This document shows, one piece after another, positions 1 to 7,737 of a stretch of 42,402 nt of DNA (position 1 is its first letter; the number at the start of each line of letters is the position of its first letter). Position numbers and translations under genes: made by a program. Source of the DNA: Saccharofermentans sp. (GTDB lineage Bacteria; Bacillota; Clostridia; Saccharofermentanales; Saccharofermentanaceae); NCBI GenBank assembly GCA_024685135.1, contig JAIKWA010000038.1, positions 1-42,402 on the forward strand. The letters are read 5' to 3'. The notes beneath the pieces are model-generated. The model did no database searches, was not told where the DNA came from, and worked only from the letters and a program-made list of their open reading frames with translations.

Positions 1-1041
1 ACCTACGAGAGCCTTAATTATGACGGCGAGGCAGAGACTGAGATAGCCAAGGAGTTCCTTAAGGAAAGATTCGGAGAGTTTGCAGGAGATCCTGCATACG
101 CCGTAAGCTTCTACACAAAGAAGATGGCAGCTAACTGGGCTGACCCCACCTTCAACTATATCCTCACGATCTCAGAGAGACTCTGGGGTTCAGATACCGT
201 TCCCGAATACTTCTGGCTCCTTACAAGACCTTCTGCGGTAAGAGTGATATCCCAGATAACCAAGATATTCGTCATCATGATCTTCCTCGGTCTGGCATCT
301 TTTGCTGCCACCTTCAGGAAGAAGGAATATTCATACGAAGCAGGCCTTATCCTCATGACCTTTATAGGCGGCTTCCTGTTCCACCTTCTCTGGGAGGCGG
401 GCGCAACTTACGCGCTGCCGTACTTTATGGTAGTAACGCCTCTGGGCATCATGGGACTTAAGGACCTGTTTGCCCGCCTCGCATCTGTCGATATCAAAGG
501 CCTTAGTAAGATCAACGTTCAGCCTCAGGGCTTTATCTGGTATTTTGCAGGCGCCTGCCTGATGTTCCTCCTTGCCGCTATGGGCCTCGGCACCTTGAAG
601 GGTCAGATAGCATACGACATGGAGCAGGCAAACATCTACTATTCGTCAGGTATCGCGCGCACAGAAGCAGAGGGCCTTACAGGCGAGCGCAAGCTCATAT
701 CCTGCACAGGCGATAAGCAGATCGATGCCACCTTGATGAGATACTGCGGCAGATACCGCATAAGGCTCGCTGCGGGCGACGTCGATGTCTATTTCACCTT
801 AGGCGACCTCGGCGCAGGTGCGGACTATTTCTCGTACGGCAAGGACCAGACTTATAATATTTTCGAGAACGGGGACGGCACATATATAATCCTCTTATCG
901 AAGACCGAAGCTATGGCATACGACCCCGAGACCGGCAAGCTCGTCATCTGCGAGATCCCCAATTGCTACGAGAGTTTTTATTCGGAAAGCTTTGCCGAAT
1001 TCGTAAAAGGAAACCCTCAGATCTGCTGGAAGATCCAATAA
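1..1041 (+). CDS. C-terminal part of a multispan membrane glycosyltransferase-like protein (5' end outside window)
   Basis: The reading frame is open from base 1, so the ATG at 124 is internal and the N-terminal part lies outside the window. Hydrophobic helices lie around residues 44-60, 70-90, 100-116 and 138-155 counted from the internal Met. They are followed by a soluble tail of about 150 residues. The block FHLLWEAGATYALPYF followed by a helix resembles the late membrane part of Gram-positive GT39/ArnT-like (PMT-type) transferases, which usually read FHLxWEAK..Y.LPYF. Such enzymes use lipid-linked sugars at the outer membrane face. The substrate cannot be told. The tail looks extracytoplasmic by topology (inference). 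The gene ends 160 bases before nrdG and I see no clear terminator after it. Confidence 0.7.
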   Translation, partial: TYESLNYDGEAETEIAKEFLKERFGEFAGDPAYAVSFYTKKMAANWADPTFNYILTISERLWGSDTVPEYFWLLTRPSAVRVISQITKIFVIMIFLGLASFAATFRKKEYSYEAGLILMTFIGGFLFHLLWEAGATYALPYFMVVTPLGIMGLKDLFARLASVDIKGLSKINVQPQGFIWYFAGACLMFLLAAMGLGTLKGQIAYDMEQANIYYSSGIARTEAEGLTGERKLISCTGDKQIDATLMRYCGRYRIRLAAGDVDVYFTLGDLGAGADYFSYGKDQTYNIFENGDGTYIILLSKTEAMAYDPETGKLVICEIPNCYESFYSESFAEFVKGNPQICWKIQ

Positions 1042-1081
1042 AACAGGGCATTTATCAAAAATATTTCATTTGTATTACAGA

Positions 1082-1129
1082 CCACTATATCTTGTGTTTG
1101 GCCCTTGACTCAAACACTAGATATGGTAT
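1082..1129 (+). promoter_or_regulatory. Two tandem NrdR-box-like sites upstream of nrdG
   Basis: The 16-mer at 1082-1097 (CCACTATATCTTGTGT) matches the NrdR consensus ACACTATATATTGTGT at 14 of 16 positions. The one at 1114-1129 (ACACTAGATATGGTAT) matches at 13 of 16. Their starts are 32 bases apart, about three helical turns, which is the usual spacing of paired NrdR boxes. They overlap the candidate promoter. NrdR is the ATP/dATP-sensing repressor of ribonucleotide reductase operons, so this location before nrdG-nrdD fits well. The sites are seen in the sequence; NrdR binding is inferred and no nrdR gene is in the window. Confidence 0.75.
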
Positions 1130-1132
1130 TCT
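1105..1132 (+). promoter_or_regulatory. Candidate sigma-A-type promoter of nrdGD
   Basis: TTGACT at 1105-1110 is followed by a 16-base spacer and TATTCT at 1127-1132. The -35 element lies between the two NrdR-like boxes, and box 2 covers the spacer and runs into the -10 element. A repressor bound to both boxes would occlude RNA polymerase. Confidence 0.55.
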
Positions 1133-1201
1133 CTAATAGCGGCACAGGGAACAAGACCTTGGCGTGCGCACCTGAATGATCAATGGGGGAGGCAGTAAGA
1201 A

Positions 1202-1900
1202 GTGAAGCTTGGCGGTTTGCAGAAACTTACACTTCTCGACTATCCCGGACTTGTGGCTTGCACCGTCTTCACGGTCGGCTGCAACATGAGATGCCCTTAC
1301 TGCCACAACGCTTTACTTGTCAACAGAATTGAAGAAGAGAACACCTTGGATGAGGGGGAATTCTTCGCTTTTTTGGAGAAGAGACAGGGAGTACTTGACG
1401 GTGTATGTATAACGGGCGGCGAACCGACGCTGCAGCAGGATCTGCCCGAGTTCATAGCAAAGATCAAAGCACTCGGTTTCAAGGTAAAGCTCGATACCAA
1501 CGGAAGCTTCCCGGATAAGGTCAAGGCGCTTTTAGATTCCGGCAATGTAGACTACGTTGCGATGGACATAAAGAACACTTTGGCAAAGTATCCGGAGACG
1601 GTTGGAGTCCCTGGTTTTGATACCTCTAAGATACAAGAGAGCATCAAGATCATAATGGAGAGCGGAGTCGATTATGAATTCAGGACAACGACAGTTGATC
1701 CCCTTCATAAGCCCGAGGACTTCGCGGATATAGCTAAGCTGATCGAAGGATCACCTAAGTACTTTATCCAGGCCTTCAAGGACTCCGGCGAGCTCGTCAA
1801 AGGGCAGGGCTTGGGAGAGCTTCCCAGGGAGGAACTTATCAGGGCACGCGATATAGCAAGCACAATAATACCGCAGGCAAAACTGCGGGGAGAAGATTAA
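1202..1900 (+). CDS. nrdG: Anaerobic ribonucleotide reductase activating protein (radical SAM)
   Basis: This 232-residue radical SAM enzyme carries the CxxxCxxC cluster motif at C27, C31 and C34 (CNMRCPYC), and the ITGGEPTLQ segment typical of activases. It should cleave S-adenosylmethionine with a [4Fe-4S] cluster to install the glycyl radical on NrdD. The length and the opening GGLQKLTLLDYPG fit the longer NrdG subfamily of Clostridia and archaea rather than the short E. coli form. The start is GTG, supported by a GGGGGAGG ribosome binding site at 1185-1192. The gene precedes nrdD by 11 bases; nrdD-nrdG is the more common order. Expression is probably under NrdR control. Confidence 0.92.
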   Translation: MKLGGLQKLTLLDYPGLVACTVFTVGCNMRCPYCHNALLVNRIEEENTLDEGEFFAFLEKRQGVLDGVCITGGEPTLQQDLPEFIAKIKALGFKVKLDTNGSFPDKVKALLDSGNVDYVAMDIKNTLAKYPETVGVPGFDTSKIQESIKIIMESGVDYEFRTTTVDPLHKPEDFADIAKLIEGSPKYFIQAFKDSGELVKGQGLGELPREELIRARDIASTIIPQAKLRGED

Positions 1901-1911
1901 AGGAGCAGGAC

Positions 1912-4314
1912 ATGTATCAAATCGTAAAAAGAGACGGCAAAGTCGTAGAGTTCGATCTGGGCAAGATCTCAGGCGCTATCGAGAAGGCATTCAAGGCACA
2001 GAAGAGGGAGTACAATACACAGATCATTGATATGCTCGCTCTCAACGCAGTATCTGACTGCGAGAAGAATGCCGTTGACGGCAAGGTCGACGTTGAGACC
2101 ATTCAGGACAGCGTCGAGGTTACACTTCAGAGAATGGGTTATGAGGACGTAGCTAAGGCTTATATCCTCTACCGTAATCAGCGTGAGAAGATCCGTAACA
2201 TGAACTCTGCGCTCCTCAACTACAAGAACCTCGTTGACAGCTATGTTAAGGTCGAGGATTGGAGAGTTAAGGAGAACTCAACAGTTACATATTCCGTCGG
2301 TGGTCTTATCCTTTCCAACTCCGGCGCTATCACTGCTAACTACTGGCTCTCTGAGATCTACGACAAGGAGATCGCAGACGCGCACAGAAATGCAGATATC
2401 CACATTCACGATCTGTCCATGCTCACAGGTTACTGCGCAGGCTGGTCACTTAAGCAGCTCATCCAGGAAGGCTTAGGCGGTATCCCGGGCAAGATCACAT
2501 CCGCTCCTGCAAAGCACTTATCCACACTCTGCAACCAGATGGTAAACTTCCTCGGTATCATGCAGAACGAGTGGGCAGGCGCTCAGGCATTCTCCTCCTT
2601 TGATACATATCTCGCACCTTTTGTTAAGATCGATAACTTAAACTACAAGCAGGTAAAGCAGGACATCCAGTCCTTCATCTACGGCGTTAACACACCTTCA
2701 AGATGGGGCACACAGTCTCCCTTTACAAATATCACCTTAGACTGGACAGTACCTAAGGACTTAGCAGAGCAGAACTGTATCGTAGGCGGCGAGGAAGTCG
2801 ACTTCAAGTACAAGGATTGTAAGGCTGAGATGGATATGGTCAACCGTGCATTCATCGAGATCATGATCGAAGGTGATGCTAACGGCAGAGGATTCCAGTA
2901 TCCTATCCCTACATACTCCATCACGAGAGATTTCGACTGGTCAGAGTCAGAGAACAACAAGCTTCTCTTCGAGATGACAGCTAAGTACGGTATCCCTTAC
3001 TTCTCAAACTACATCAACTCTGACATGGAGCCTTCTGATGTACGTTCAATGTGCTGCAGATTAAGACTCGACCTTCGTGAACTCCGTAAGAAGTCAGGCG
3101 GTTTCTTCGGAAGCGGTGAGTCCACAGGTTCCGTAGGTGTTGTAACCATCAACATCCCCCGTATCGCATATCTTGCATCTGACGAAGCAGACTTCTTCGC
3201 TAAGTTGGATCACCTCATGGATATCTCTGCAAGATCACTCAAGATCAAGAGAAACACTATCACAAAGCTCCTCGAAGAAGGCTTGTATCCTTATACAAAG
3301 CACTACCTCGGAACTTTCAACAACCACTTCTCAACGATCGGTCTCGTCGGCATGAACGAAGCAGGTCTCAACGCAAAGTGGATCAGAAAGGATCTTACAA
3401 ACAAGGAAGCTCAGGACTTCGCTGCAAAGGTATTGAACCACATGAGAGAGAAGCTCTCAGATTACCAGGAGAAGTATGGCGACCTCTACAACCTCGAGGC
3501 TACACCTGCAGAGTCAACATCTTATCGTCTTGCTAAGCACGATAAGGCAAGATATCCCGAGATCATCACTGCAAACGATGCATCAGGCGTTTTCTACTAC
3601 ACAAACAGCTCACACCTCCCTGTCGGATTCACATCAGACATCTTCGATGCATTGGATGTTCAGGATAACCTCCAGACACTCTACACATCAGGTACCGTAT
3701 TCCACGCATTCTTAGGTGAGCGTCTCCCTGACTGGAAGGCAGCAGCTTCACTCGTAAGAAAGATCGCAGAGAACTACAGACTTCCTTACTACACGATGTC
3801 TCCTACATACTCCATCTGCGCAGCTCACGGCTACCTCCCCGGTGAGGTTAAGGCATGCCCCGTTTGCGGTAAGCCTACAGAGACATACAGCAGGATCACA
3901 GGTTACTATCGTCCGGTCAAGAACTGGAACGACGGTAAGCTCCAGGAGTTCAAGGACAGACAGACATACGACATCTGCAATTCACAGATGCGTCCTAAGA
4001 CAGCAACAGTAACAGTATCAAGCCAGGCAGAAGAGCAGCCCTGCTGCGAATCAAGCGCAGAAGCATGCGGCAAGCCGATCCTTGTTACTACACATACATG
4101 CCCCAAGTGCCAGGTAGTTAAGGCAATGTTCGATGAGCAGAGCTTCGATTACGATCTGGTCTATGCAGACGACAACCCGGAGATCGCAGAGAAGTACGGC
4201 ATCGTTAACGTACCTACTCTCATCATCCCCGCTGAGGATGGCACAGCAAGCACATACACAGATGTTGCGCCTATCCGCAAGTACATGAACGACTGCAAGG
4301 GCGTTAAGGCTTAA
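1912..4314 (+). CDS. nrdD: Anaerobic (class III) ribonucleoside-triphosphate reductase with fused C-terminal redoxin domain
   Basis: This 800-residue enzyme reduces ribonucleotides to deoxyribonucleotides under anoxia. Residues 1 to about 95 form an ATP-cone (VKRDGKVVEFD), the allosteric activity site. The catalytic body includes the active-site Cys region MCCRLRL. Near the C-terminus is a zinc-site block (HGYLPGEVKACPVCG, C649 and C652), then RITGYYRPV with the likely glycyl-radical residue G664. After a linker, residues from about 720 to 800 add a glutaredoxin/NrdH-like domain with the redox motif CPKC (C730, C733) and a cis-Pro segment VNVPTLI. A fused redoxin suggests disulfide-based electron supply, as known for redoxin-dependent NrdD types, rather than formate (inference). 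It follows nrdG in one operon and ends at a strong terminator. Confidence 0.93.
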   Translation: MYQIVKRDGKVVEFDLGKISGAIEKAFKAQKREYNTQIIDMLALNAVSDCEKNAVDGKVDVETIQDSVEVTLQRMGYEDVAKAYILYRNQREKIRNMNSALLNYKNLVDSYVKVEDWRVKENSTVTYSVGGLILSNSGAITANYWLSEIYDKEIADAHRNADIHIHDLSMLTGYCAGWSLKQLIQEGLGGIPGKITSAPAKHLSTLCNQMVNFLGIMQNEWAGAQAFSSFDTYLAPFVKIDNLNYKQVKQDIQSFIYGVNTPSRWGTQSPFTNITLDWTVPKDLAEQNCIVGGEEVDFKYKDCKAEMDMVNRAFIEIMIEGDANGRGFQYPIPTYSITRDFDWSESENNKLLFEMTAKYGIPYFSNYINSDMEPSDVRSMCCRLRLDLRELRKKSGGFFGSGESTGSVGVVTINIPRIAYLASDEADFFAKLDHLMDISARSLKIKRNTITKLLEEGLYPYTKHYLGTFNNHFSTIGLVGMNEAGLNAKWIRKDLTNKEAQDFAAKVLNHMREKLSDYQEKYGDLYNLEATPAESTSYRLAKHDKARYPEIITANDASGVFYYTNSSHLPVGFTSDIFDALDVQDNLQTLYTSGTVFHAFLGERLPDWKAAASLVRKIAENYRLPYYTMSPTYSICAAHGYLPGEVKACPVCGKPTETYSRITGYYRPVKNWNDGKLQEFKDRQTYDICNSQMRPKTATVTVSSQAEEQPCCESSAEACGKPILVTTHTCPKCQVVKAMFDEQSFDYDLVYADDNPEIAEKYGIVNVPTLIIPAEDGTASTYTDVAPIRKYMNDCKGVKA

Positions 4315-4341
4315 GACTTAAATCAACCCGACCAAGGAATG

Positions 4342-4371
4342 GCTGCCTCACTTATGTGGGGCAGCTTTTGT
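4342..4371 (+). terminator. Rho-independent terminator after nrdD
   Basis: GCTGCCTCAC (4342-4351) and GTGGGGCAGC (4356-4365) form a 10-bp stem with one wobble pair and a TTAT loop, followed by TTTTGTTT. It lies 27 bases after the nrdD stop. Confidence 0.88.
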
Positions 4372-4450
4372 TTGTCGGTTTTTGCAGGTTTTTGTCGAGT
4401 GCACGCCCGTCCTCGCCGCGTATCCTTAAAGCATAAGCAAAGGAGGAACT

Positions 4451-5185
4451 ATGAAGATCAAATACTGCGAGGAATACAAACTGCTCCGCCTCATATCTCT
4501 CAAGGAAGAGCTTGCGAAGATGCCACTGGTTAAGTGCGGCACTATGAGAGAACGTCCGGTAGTCCGCATCTATAAAAAGAAAACTTCTAAGACTGTCACC
4601 AGTTCTGTGCTGAGCATTACGACAACCAAAGGCAAAGAGTACTACAAGATCGCACAAAGAAGAGAGCAGATAATCAAGGAGATCAAAAGCCTTGATAAAC
4701 ACTTTGCAGGGAAGAATAAAAACTTCTCGATACGCTTAAGCAGATGTGACTTGGATGAGGAGTTTTGGAATAAGAGCAGAAACGGCAAAAACCCGATCCC
4801 TAAACCTAACAACTATTACCACCATGGTATACAGATGCGTTCAAGATCTGAAATGCTGATCGCAGAGATACTGGATGAGCTTGGACTGGAGTATAAATAC
4901 GAACCGGCGATAAACTTCGGAGGTATTACTTACTATCCTGACTTCCTCGTTTATCTGCCCGGGCTTAAGAGATGCATAATTATTGAATTCTTTGGTAAGT
5001 GCAGTACTGAAGAGTATGTGTTTGACATGGCATCTAAGATCAAAGCTTACTCTCGCGGCGGCCTGTTGATGAATCGCGACTTTATAGGCTTCTATGGAAC
5101 TGAAGATAACATGAACAGCGGCGACTATATTTACAATTGCATAGTGATGGTTATCAACTTATTAGCTGCTGAGGCCTTAGTGTAA
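4451..5185 (+). CDS. PD-(D/E)XK nuclease-like protein of unknown role
   Basis: I recognise no named family for this 244-residue protein. Its C-terminal half looks like a PD-(D/E)XK nuclease fold. It has RSRSEMLIAEIL with E134, then a beta-strand with YYPDF (D164), then IIIEFFGK (E179, K183). The order E, then PD, then ExxxK matches the metal-binding core of restriction-type and phage or transposon-related nucleases. Residues 1-110 are rich in Lys/Arg/Glu and may be helical or coiled; they could bind DNA (inference). A strong AAAGGAGGAAC ribosome binding site precedes the ATG. No methyltransferase, integrase or phage gene is nearby, so it is not an obvious restriction-modification system. Its stop codon lies inside the first unit of a repeat cluster. 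Nuclease activity is not proven by the sequence. Confidence 0.6.
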   Translation: MKIKYCEEYKLLRLISLKEELAKMPLVKCGTMRERPVVRIYKKKTSKTVTSSVLSITTTKGKEYYKIAQRREQIIKEIKSLDKHFAGKNKNFSIRLSRCDLDEEFWNKSRNGKNPIPKPNNYYHHGIQMRSRSEMLIAEILDELGLEYKYEPAINFGGITYYPDFLVYLPGLKRCIIIEFFGKCSTEEYVFDMASKIKAYSRGGLLMNRDFIGFYGTEDNMNSGDYIYNCIVMVINLLAAEALV

Positions 5186-5294
5186 GTCCAAGTGTAAGTG
5201 TAAAGCGCAAAAGATGTACAGTTGCACTTACAAATTAAGAAGTGTAAGTCCAAGTGTAAGTGTAATTAACAAAACCCTTACATTTACACTTACA
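5179..5294 (+). repeat. Direct and inverted repeat cluster after the nuclease-like gene
   Basis: A 25-base unit beginning AGTGTAAGTCCAAGTG occurs identically at 5179-5203 and 5241-5265, 62 bases apart. Each copy is followed by a partial inverted copy (TTGCACTTACA at 5222-5232; TTACATTTACACTTACA at 5278-5294). The second direct copy can fold with the last inverted copy into a stem of about 14 bp. All units are built from TGTAAG/CTTACA words. The first copy contains the TAA stop of the upstream gene. There is no long T tract, so I call it a repeat and not a terminator. It could be a protein-binding array, a remnant of a mobile element, or an mRNA 3' structure. Confidence 0.7.
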
Positions 5295-5311
5295 AAAGCG
5301 GCTTTTTCCCT

Positions 5312-5340
5312 TTGCAACCCCACCTCCAAGAAGGCATAAT
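5312..5340 (+). promoter_or_regulatory. Candidate promoter of the polyphosphate:AMP phosphotransferase gene
   Basis: TTGCAA at 5312-5317, a 17-base spacer, then CATAAT at 5335-5340. The predicted transcription start is about 28 bases before the ATG at 5375, and the ribosome binding site AGGAGGAAGG is at 5361-5370. Confidence 0.55.
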
Positions 5341-5374
5341 TAAGTTATACATAAATTAATAGGAGGAAGGATGT

Positions 5375-6850
5375 ATGCTTAAGGATTTTGTTAAGGTGAC
5401 AAGGCCGCAGGACGAGGAGTTACGCGAGAGAGTTGAGATAGAAAGAGCAAAGCTCGCTCAGTGCCAGATGAAGATAGCAGACAAGGGTCTTCCTGTTATG
5501 ATCATCTTCGAAGGCTGGGGCGCAGCAGGCAAGGGCAGTGTGCTCGGCAGAGTCATTAAGAGCATCGATCCGCGATTCTTCAAGGTCAAGACATATCCTG
5601 CGCCCACAGACGAAGAGAAGCGCTATCCGTTCCTTTACAGATATATGAGGGATATCCCGATGAAGGGTAAGTTTACCTTCTACGATACATTCTGGATGGA
5701 GGAGGTTACCGACGGAGTCCTCTCAGGCAAGATCAAGAGGCAGGAGTATGAATACAAGATCGATTCGATCAAGCGTTGCGAGCGCTCGCTCGTAGATAAC
5801 GGTTACCTCATCCTTAAGTTCTTCTTCCATATAGGATGCAAGGAGCAGAAGAGAAGACTTGAGAGCCTCCTGTCTGACAAGGACACCAAGTGGCGTGTCG
5901 ATAAGAACGACCTCTATGAGAACAAGCACTACGACGAGAGCCTTGAAGTATACGACAGATATCTGCAGGATACTGACAGCCCGACCGCGCCCTGGTACAT
6001 AATCGATGCCAAGGACAAGAAGTTTGCTGAGCTTCAGGTATTGGAGTTCATCAATCAGGGCATAGACACCGCGATAAAGAACAGCGGACTTGCATCTCCT
6101 ATCCTGCAGAATACGTTTAAGCTTAAGAAGACACCTCTTCTTAAGGATGTGGATCTTAAGGACAAGACTCTTACAGACGAAGAATACGACAAGAGGTTAG
6201 ACGAGCTCCAGGACGAGCTCAAGATGCTCCACTACAAGCTCTATAAGCGCAAGATACCAGTCGTTATCGCATATGAAGGCTGGGACGCTGCAGGCAAGGG
6301 CGGCAACATCAAGCGCATCACGGGAGCTTTGGATCCGAGAGGCTTTGAAGTGCATCCGATAGCGTCCCCCGAGCCGCATGAGAAGGCAAGGCACTTCCTC
6401 TGGAGATTCTGGACCAGACTTCCCAAGACCGGTCACATCGCGATATTTGACCGCACCTGGTATGGCAGGGTAATGGTAGAGCGAATCGAGGGCTTCTGCT
6501 CTGAGAACGATTGGCAGAGAGCGTATAACGAGATCAACGAGTTCGAGAGGGAACTCACGGATTGGGGATGCGTCGTCATCAAGTTCTGGGTACAGATAGA
6601 CAAGAAGACTCAGCTCAAGCGCTTCAAGGAGCGCCAGAACACACCCGAGAAACAGTGGAAGATCACTGACGAGGATTGGCGTAACAGAGAGAAGTGGGAT
6701 CAGTACGAAGAGGCGATCGACGAGATGATACAGAAGACTTCAACTGAAGAGGCACCCTGGTACATCCTTGAATCAGTCGATAAGAAATATGCGAGGATCA
6801 AGGCTCTGGAGATCACGGTCGAGAGGCTTAAGGAGGCTTGTAAGAAATAA
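5375..6850 (+). CDS. pap: Polyphosphate:AMP phosphotransferase (two-domain PPK2)
   Basis: This 491-residue protein has two PPK2 kinase modules in tandem. The Walker A motifs are EGWGAAGKGS at residues 46-55 and EGWDAAGKGG starting at residue 301. Each module also has a lid/Walker B region, for example IAIFDRTWYGRVMVER in the second. Two-domain PPK2 enzymes transfer phosphate from polyphosphate to AMP to make ADP in the cytoplasm, and in studied members the C-terminal domain is the catalytic one. The length matches the family (about 490-500). The ATG at 5371 hits an early stop in its frame, so 5375 is the only credible start. It is transcribed alone and followed by an AT-rich spacer. Confidence 0.9.
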   Translation: MLKDFVKVTRPQDEELRERVEIERAKLAQCQMKIADKGLPVMIIFEGWGAAGKGSVLGRVIKSIDPRFFKVKTYPAPTDEEKRYPFLYRYMRDIPMKGKFTFYDTFWMEEVTDGVLSGKIKRQEYEYKIDSIKRCERSLVDNGYLILKFFFHIGCKEQKRRLESLLSDKDTKWRVDKNDLYENKHYDESLEVYDRYLQDTDSPTAPWYIIDAKDKKFAELQVLEFINQGIDTAIKNSGLASPILQNTFKLKKTPLLKDVDLKDKTLTDEEYDKRLDELQDELKMLHYKLYKRKIPVVIAYEGWDAAGKGGNIKRITGALDPRGFEVHPIASPEPHEKARHFLWRFWTRLPKTGHIAIFDRTWYGRVMVERIEGFCSENDWQRAYNEINEFERELTDWGCVVIKFWVQIDKKTQLKRFKERQNTPEKQWKITDEDWRNREKWDQYEEAIDEMIQKTSTEEAPWYILESVDKKYARIKALEITVERLKEACKK

Positions 6851-6861
6851 ACGATTTTTGC

Positions 6862-6910
6862 GATTTTGAGCACTTTCTCTTAAAATCAAGTGATTTTTAG
6901 AGGTTTTTGG
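6862..6910 (+). terminator. Weak hairpin with T-rich tail after pap
   Basis: GATTTTGAG (6862-6870) and CTTAAAATC (6879-6887) can pair with an 8-base loop, and T-rich runs follow (GATTTTTAGAGGTTTTT). The stem is AT-rich and weak, so its role as a terminator is uncertain. Confidence 0.3.
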
Positions 6911-7070
6911 TAGATTTATCATCAAAAACGGAAGGTCTGGGTGAATTTTTGATAATTTGCCAACAGGCCTTTTGTTATGAGTCGTATTATAATTAAATCA
7001 GCCATTATATACCATTTGTTTCAAATTTCAAATAGTTTTTAGTTATTTTTTTAAAAGAGGTGATTTTTGC

Positions 7071-7592
7071 ATGAAACTGAAGATAGGAGATAATATCGTT
7101 TACGGCGGTTCAGGCGTTTGCCAGGTAGAAGATATCAAGGATATAAGCTTCTTCCATGAAGAAGCGCAGACATATTATGTCCTAAAGCCCCTGTTTGCAA
7201 AGCAGGCTTCGGTTCTCTATGTACCTAAGGACAACAGTGCCCAGGTAAGCAAGATCCATCCCGTAATGAGTAAGAAGGAAGCTATCTCTCTTATCGACAC
7301 TCTGCCCATCGATTCCGGCAAGTGGATCGAGGACAGGAACGAGCGTAAGGAGAAGTTTAATTCTGTTATATCCAACGGTTCAAGGGAAGAGATCTTAGGT
7401 CTCATCAATCTTATCGTCACACACGCCAAGAAACTGTCCAAGGAAGGCAAGCACCTTAATGCCCAGGACGACAGGGCTCTTTATGAAGCCAAGAACCGTA
7501 TGAATAACGAGTTCGCTATCGCATTAGACATCGAGCCTGATAATGTATGTGATCTCATCTACGAGAAGACAGGCCTCGAGATTTTTGCATAA
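7071..7592 (+). CDS. CarD-family transcriptional regulator
   Basis: The first 60 residues (KIGDNIVYGGSGVCQVEDI, then a YYVLKPLF strand and a VLYVPKDN strand) form the Tudor-like RNA-polymerase interaction domain of CarD/CdnL/TRCF-RID. The rest of the 173 residues is helical, as expected for the CarD DNA-binding C-terminal part. CarD-like proteins bind the RNA polymerase beta subunit and stabilise open complexes, which can raise or lower promoter output. The start has a GAGGTGATTTTTGC ribosome binding site. It lies just before the aro operon on the same strand with only 65 bases to the leader-peptide ATG, so read-through into aro is possible. No regulon can be told from this sequence. Confidence 0.85.
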   Translation: MKLKIGDNIVYGGSGVCQVEDIKDISFFHEEAQTYYVLKPLFAKQASVLYVPKDNSAQVSKIHPVMSKKEAISLIDTLPIDSGKWIEDRNERKEKFNSVISNGSREEILGLINLIVTHAKKLSKEGKHLNAQDDRALYEAKNRMNNEFAIALDIEPDNVCDLIYEKTGLEIFA

Positions 7593-7598
7593 ACCCTA

Positions 7599-7627
7599 TT
7601 GCAAGGTGTTTGATTTTGTGTTTTAAT
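7599..7627 (+). promoter_or_regulatory. Candidate promoter of the aro operon
   Basis: TTGCAA at 7599-7604, a 17-base spacer and TTTAAT at 7622-7627, just after the carD stop. The predicted start near 7634 gives a leader of about 225 bases before aroF. The inverted repeat 7627-7636/7663-7672 begins at the -10 element, so under this promoter its left arm would be only partly transcribed. Confidence 0.5.
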
Positions 7628-7672
7628 AACCGCAGTTTTTCATCAGGAGACATTACATGAAGACTGCGGTTA
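7627..7672 (+). repeat. 10-bp inverted repeat framing the leader-peptide start
   Basis: TAACCGCAGT (7627-7636) and ACTGCGGTTA (7663-7672) are perfect reverse complements. The 26 bases between them hold the ribosome binding site AGGAGA and the ATG of the leader peptide. In RNA it would present the start site in a loop; in DNA it could be an operator over the -10 region. The sequence does not decide which. Confidence 0.6.
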
Positions 7673-7737
7673 ATTATTACGCAACAAACTATTACTACTT
7701 TTACTTTAGCAATAATGCCAAAGTGGTTTGTGCGTGA
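7657..7737 (+). CDS. Tyr/Phe-rich aro operon leader peptide
   Basis: This 26-residue open frame has an AGGAGA ribosome binding site at 7645-7650. It contains YY at residues 7-8 and YYYFYF at residues 12-17: six Tyr and two Phe within eleven residues, far above chance. It stops at TGA 7735-7737. It is too short for most gene finders. It lies upstream of the DAHP synthase gene and overlaps the attenuator segments, as leader peptides of amino-acid operons do. The peptide itself probably has no function; its translation would report Tyr-tRNA and Phe-tRNA charging. Confidence 0.85.
   Translation: MKTAVNYYATNYYYFYFSNNAKVVCA

Noticed and set aside
1130..1200. Possible cobalamin or other riboswitch before nrdG
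   Set aside because: The leader is only about 60 bases and shows no conserved riboswitch core; NrdR boxes explain regulation.
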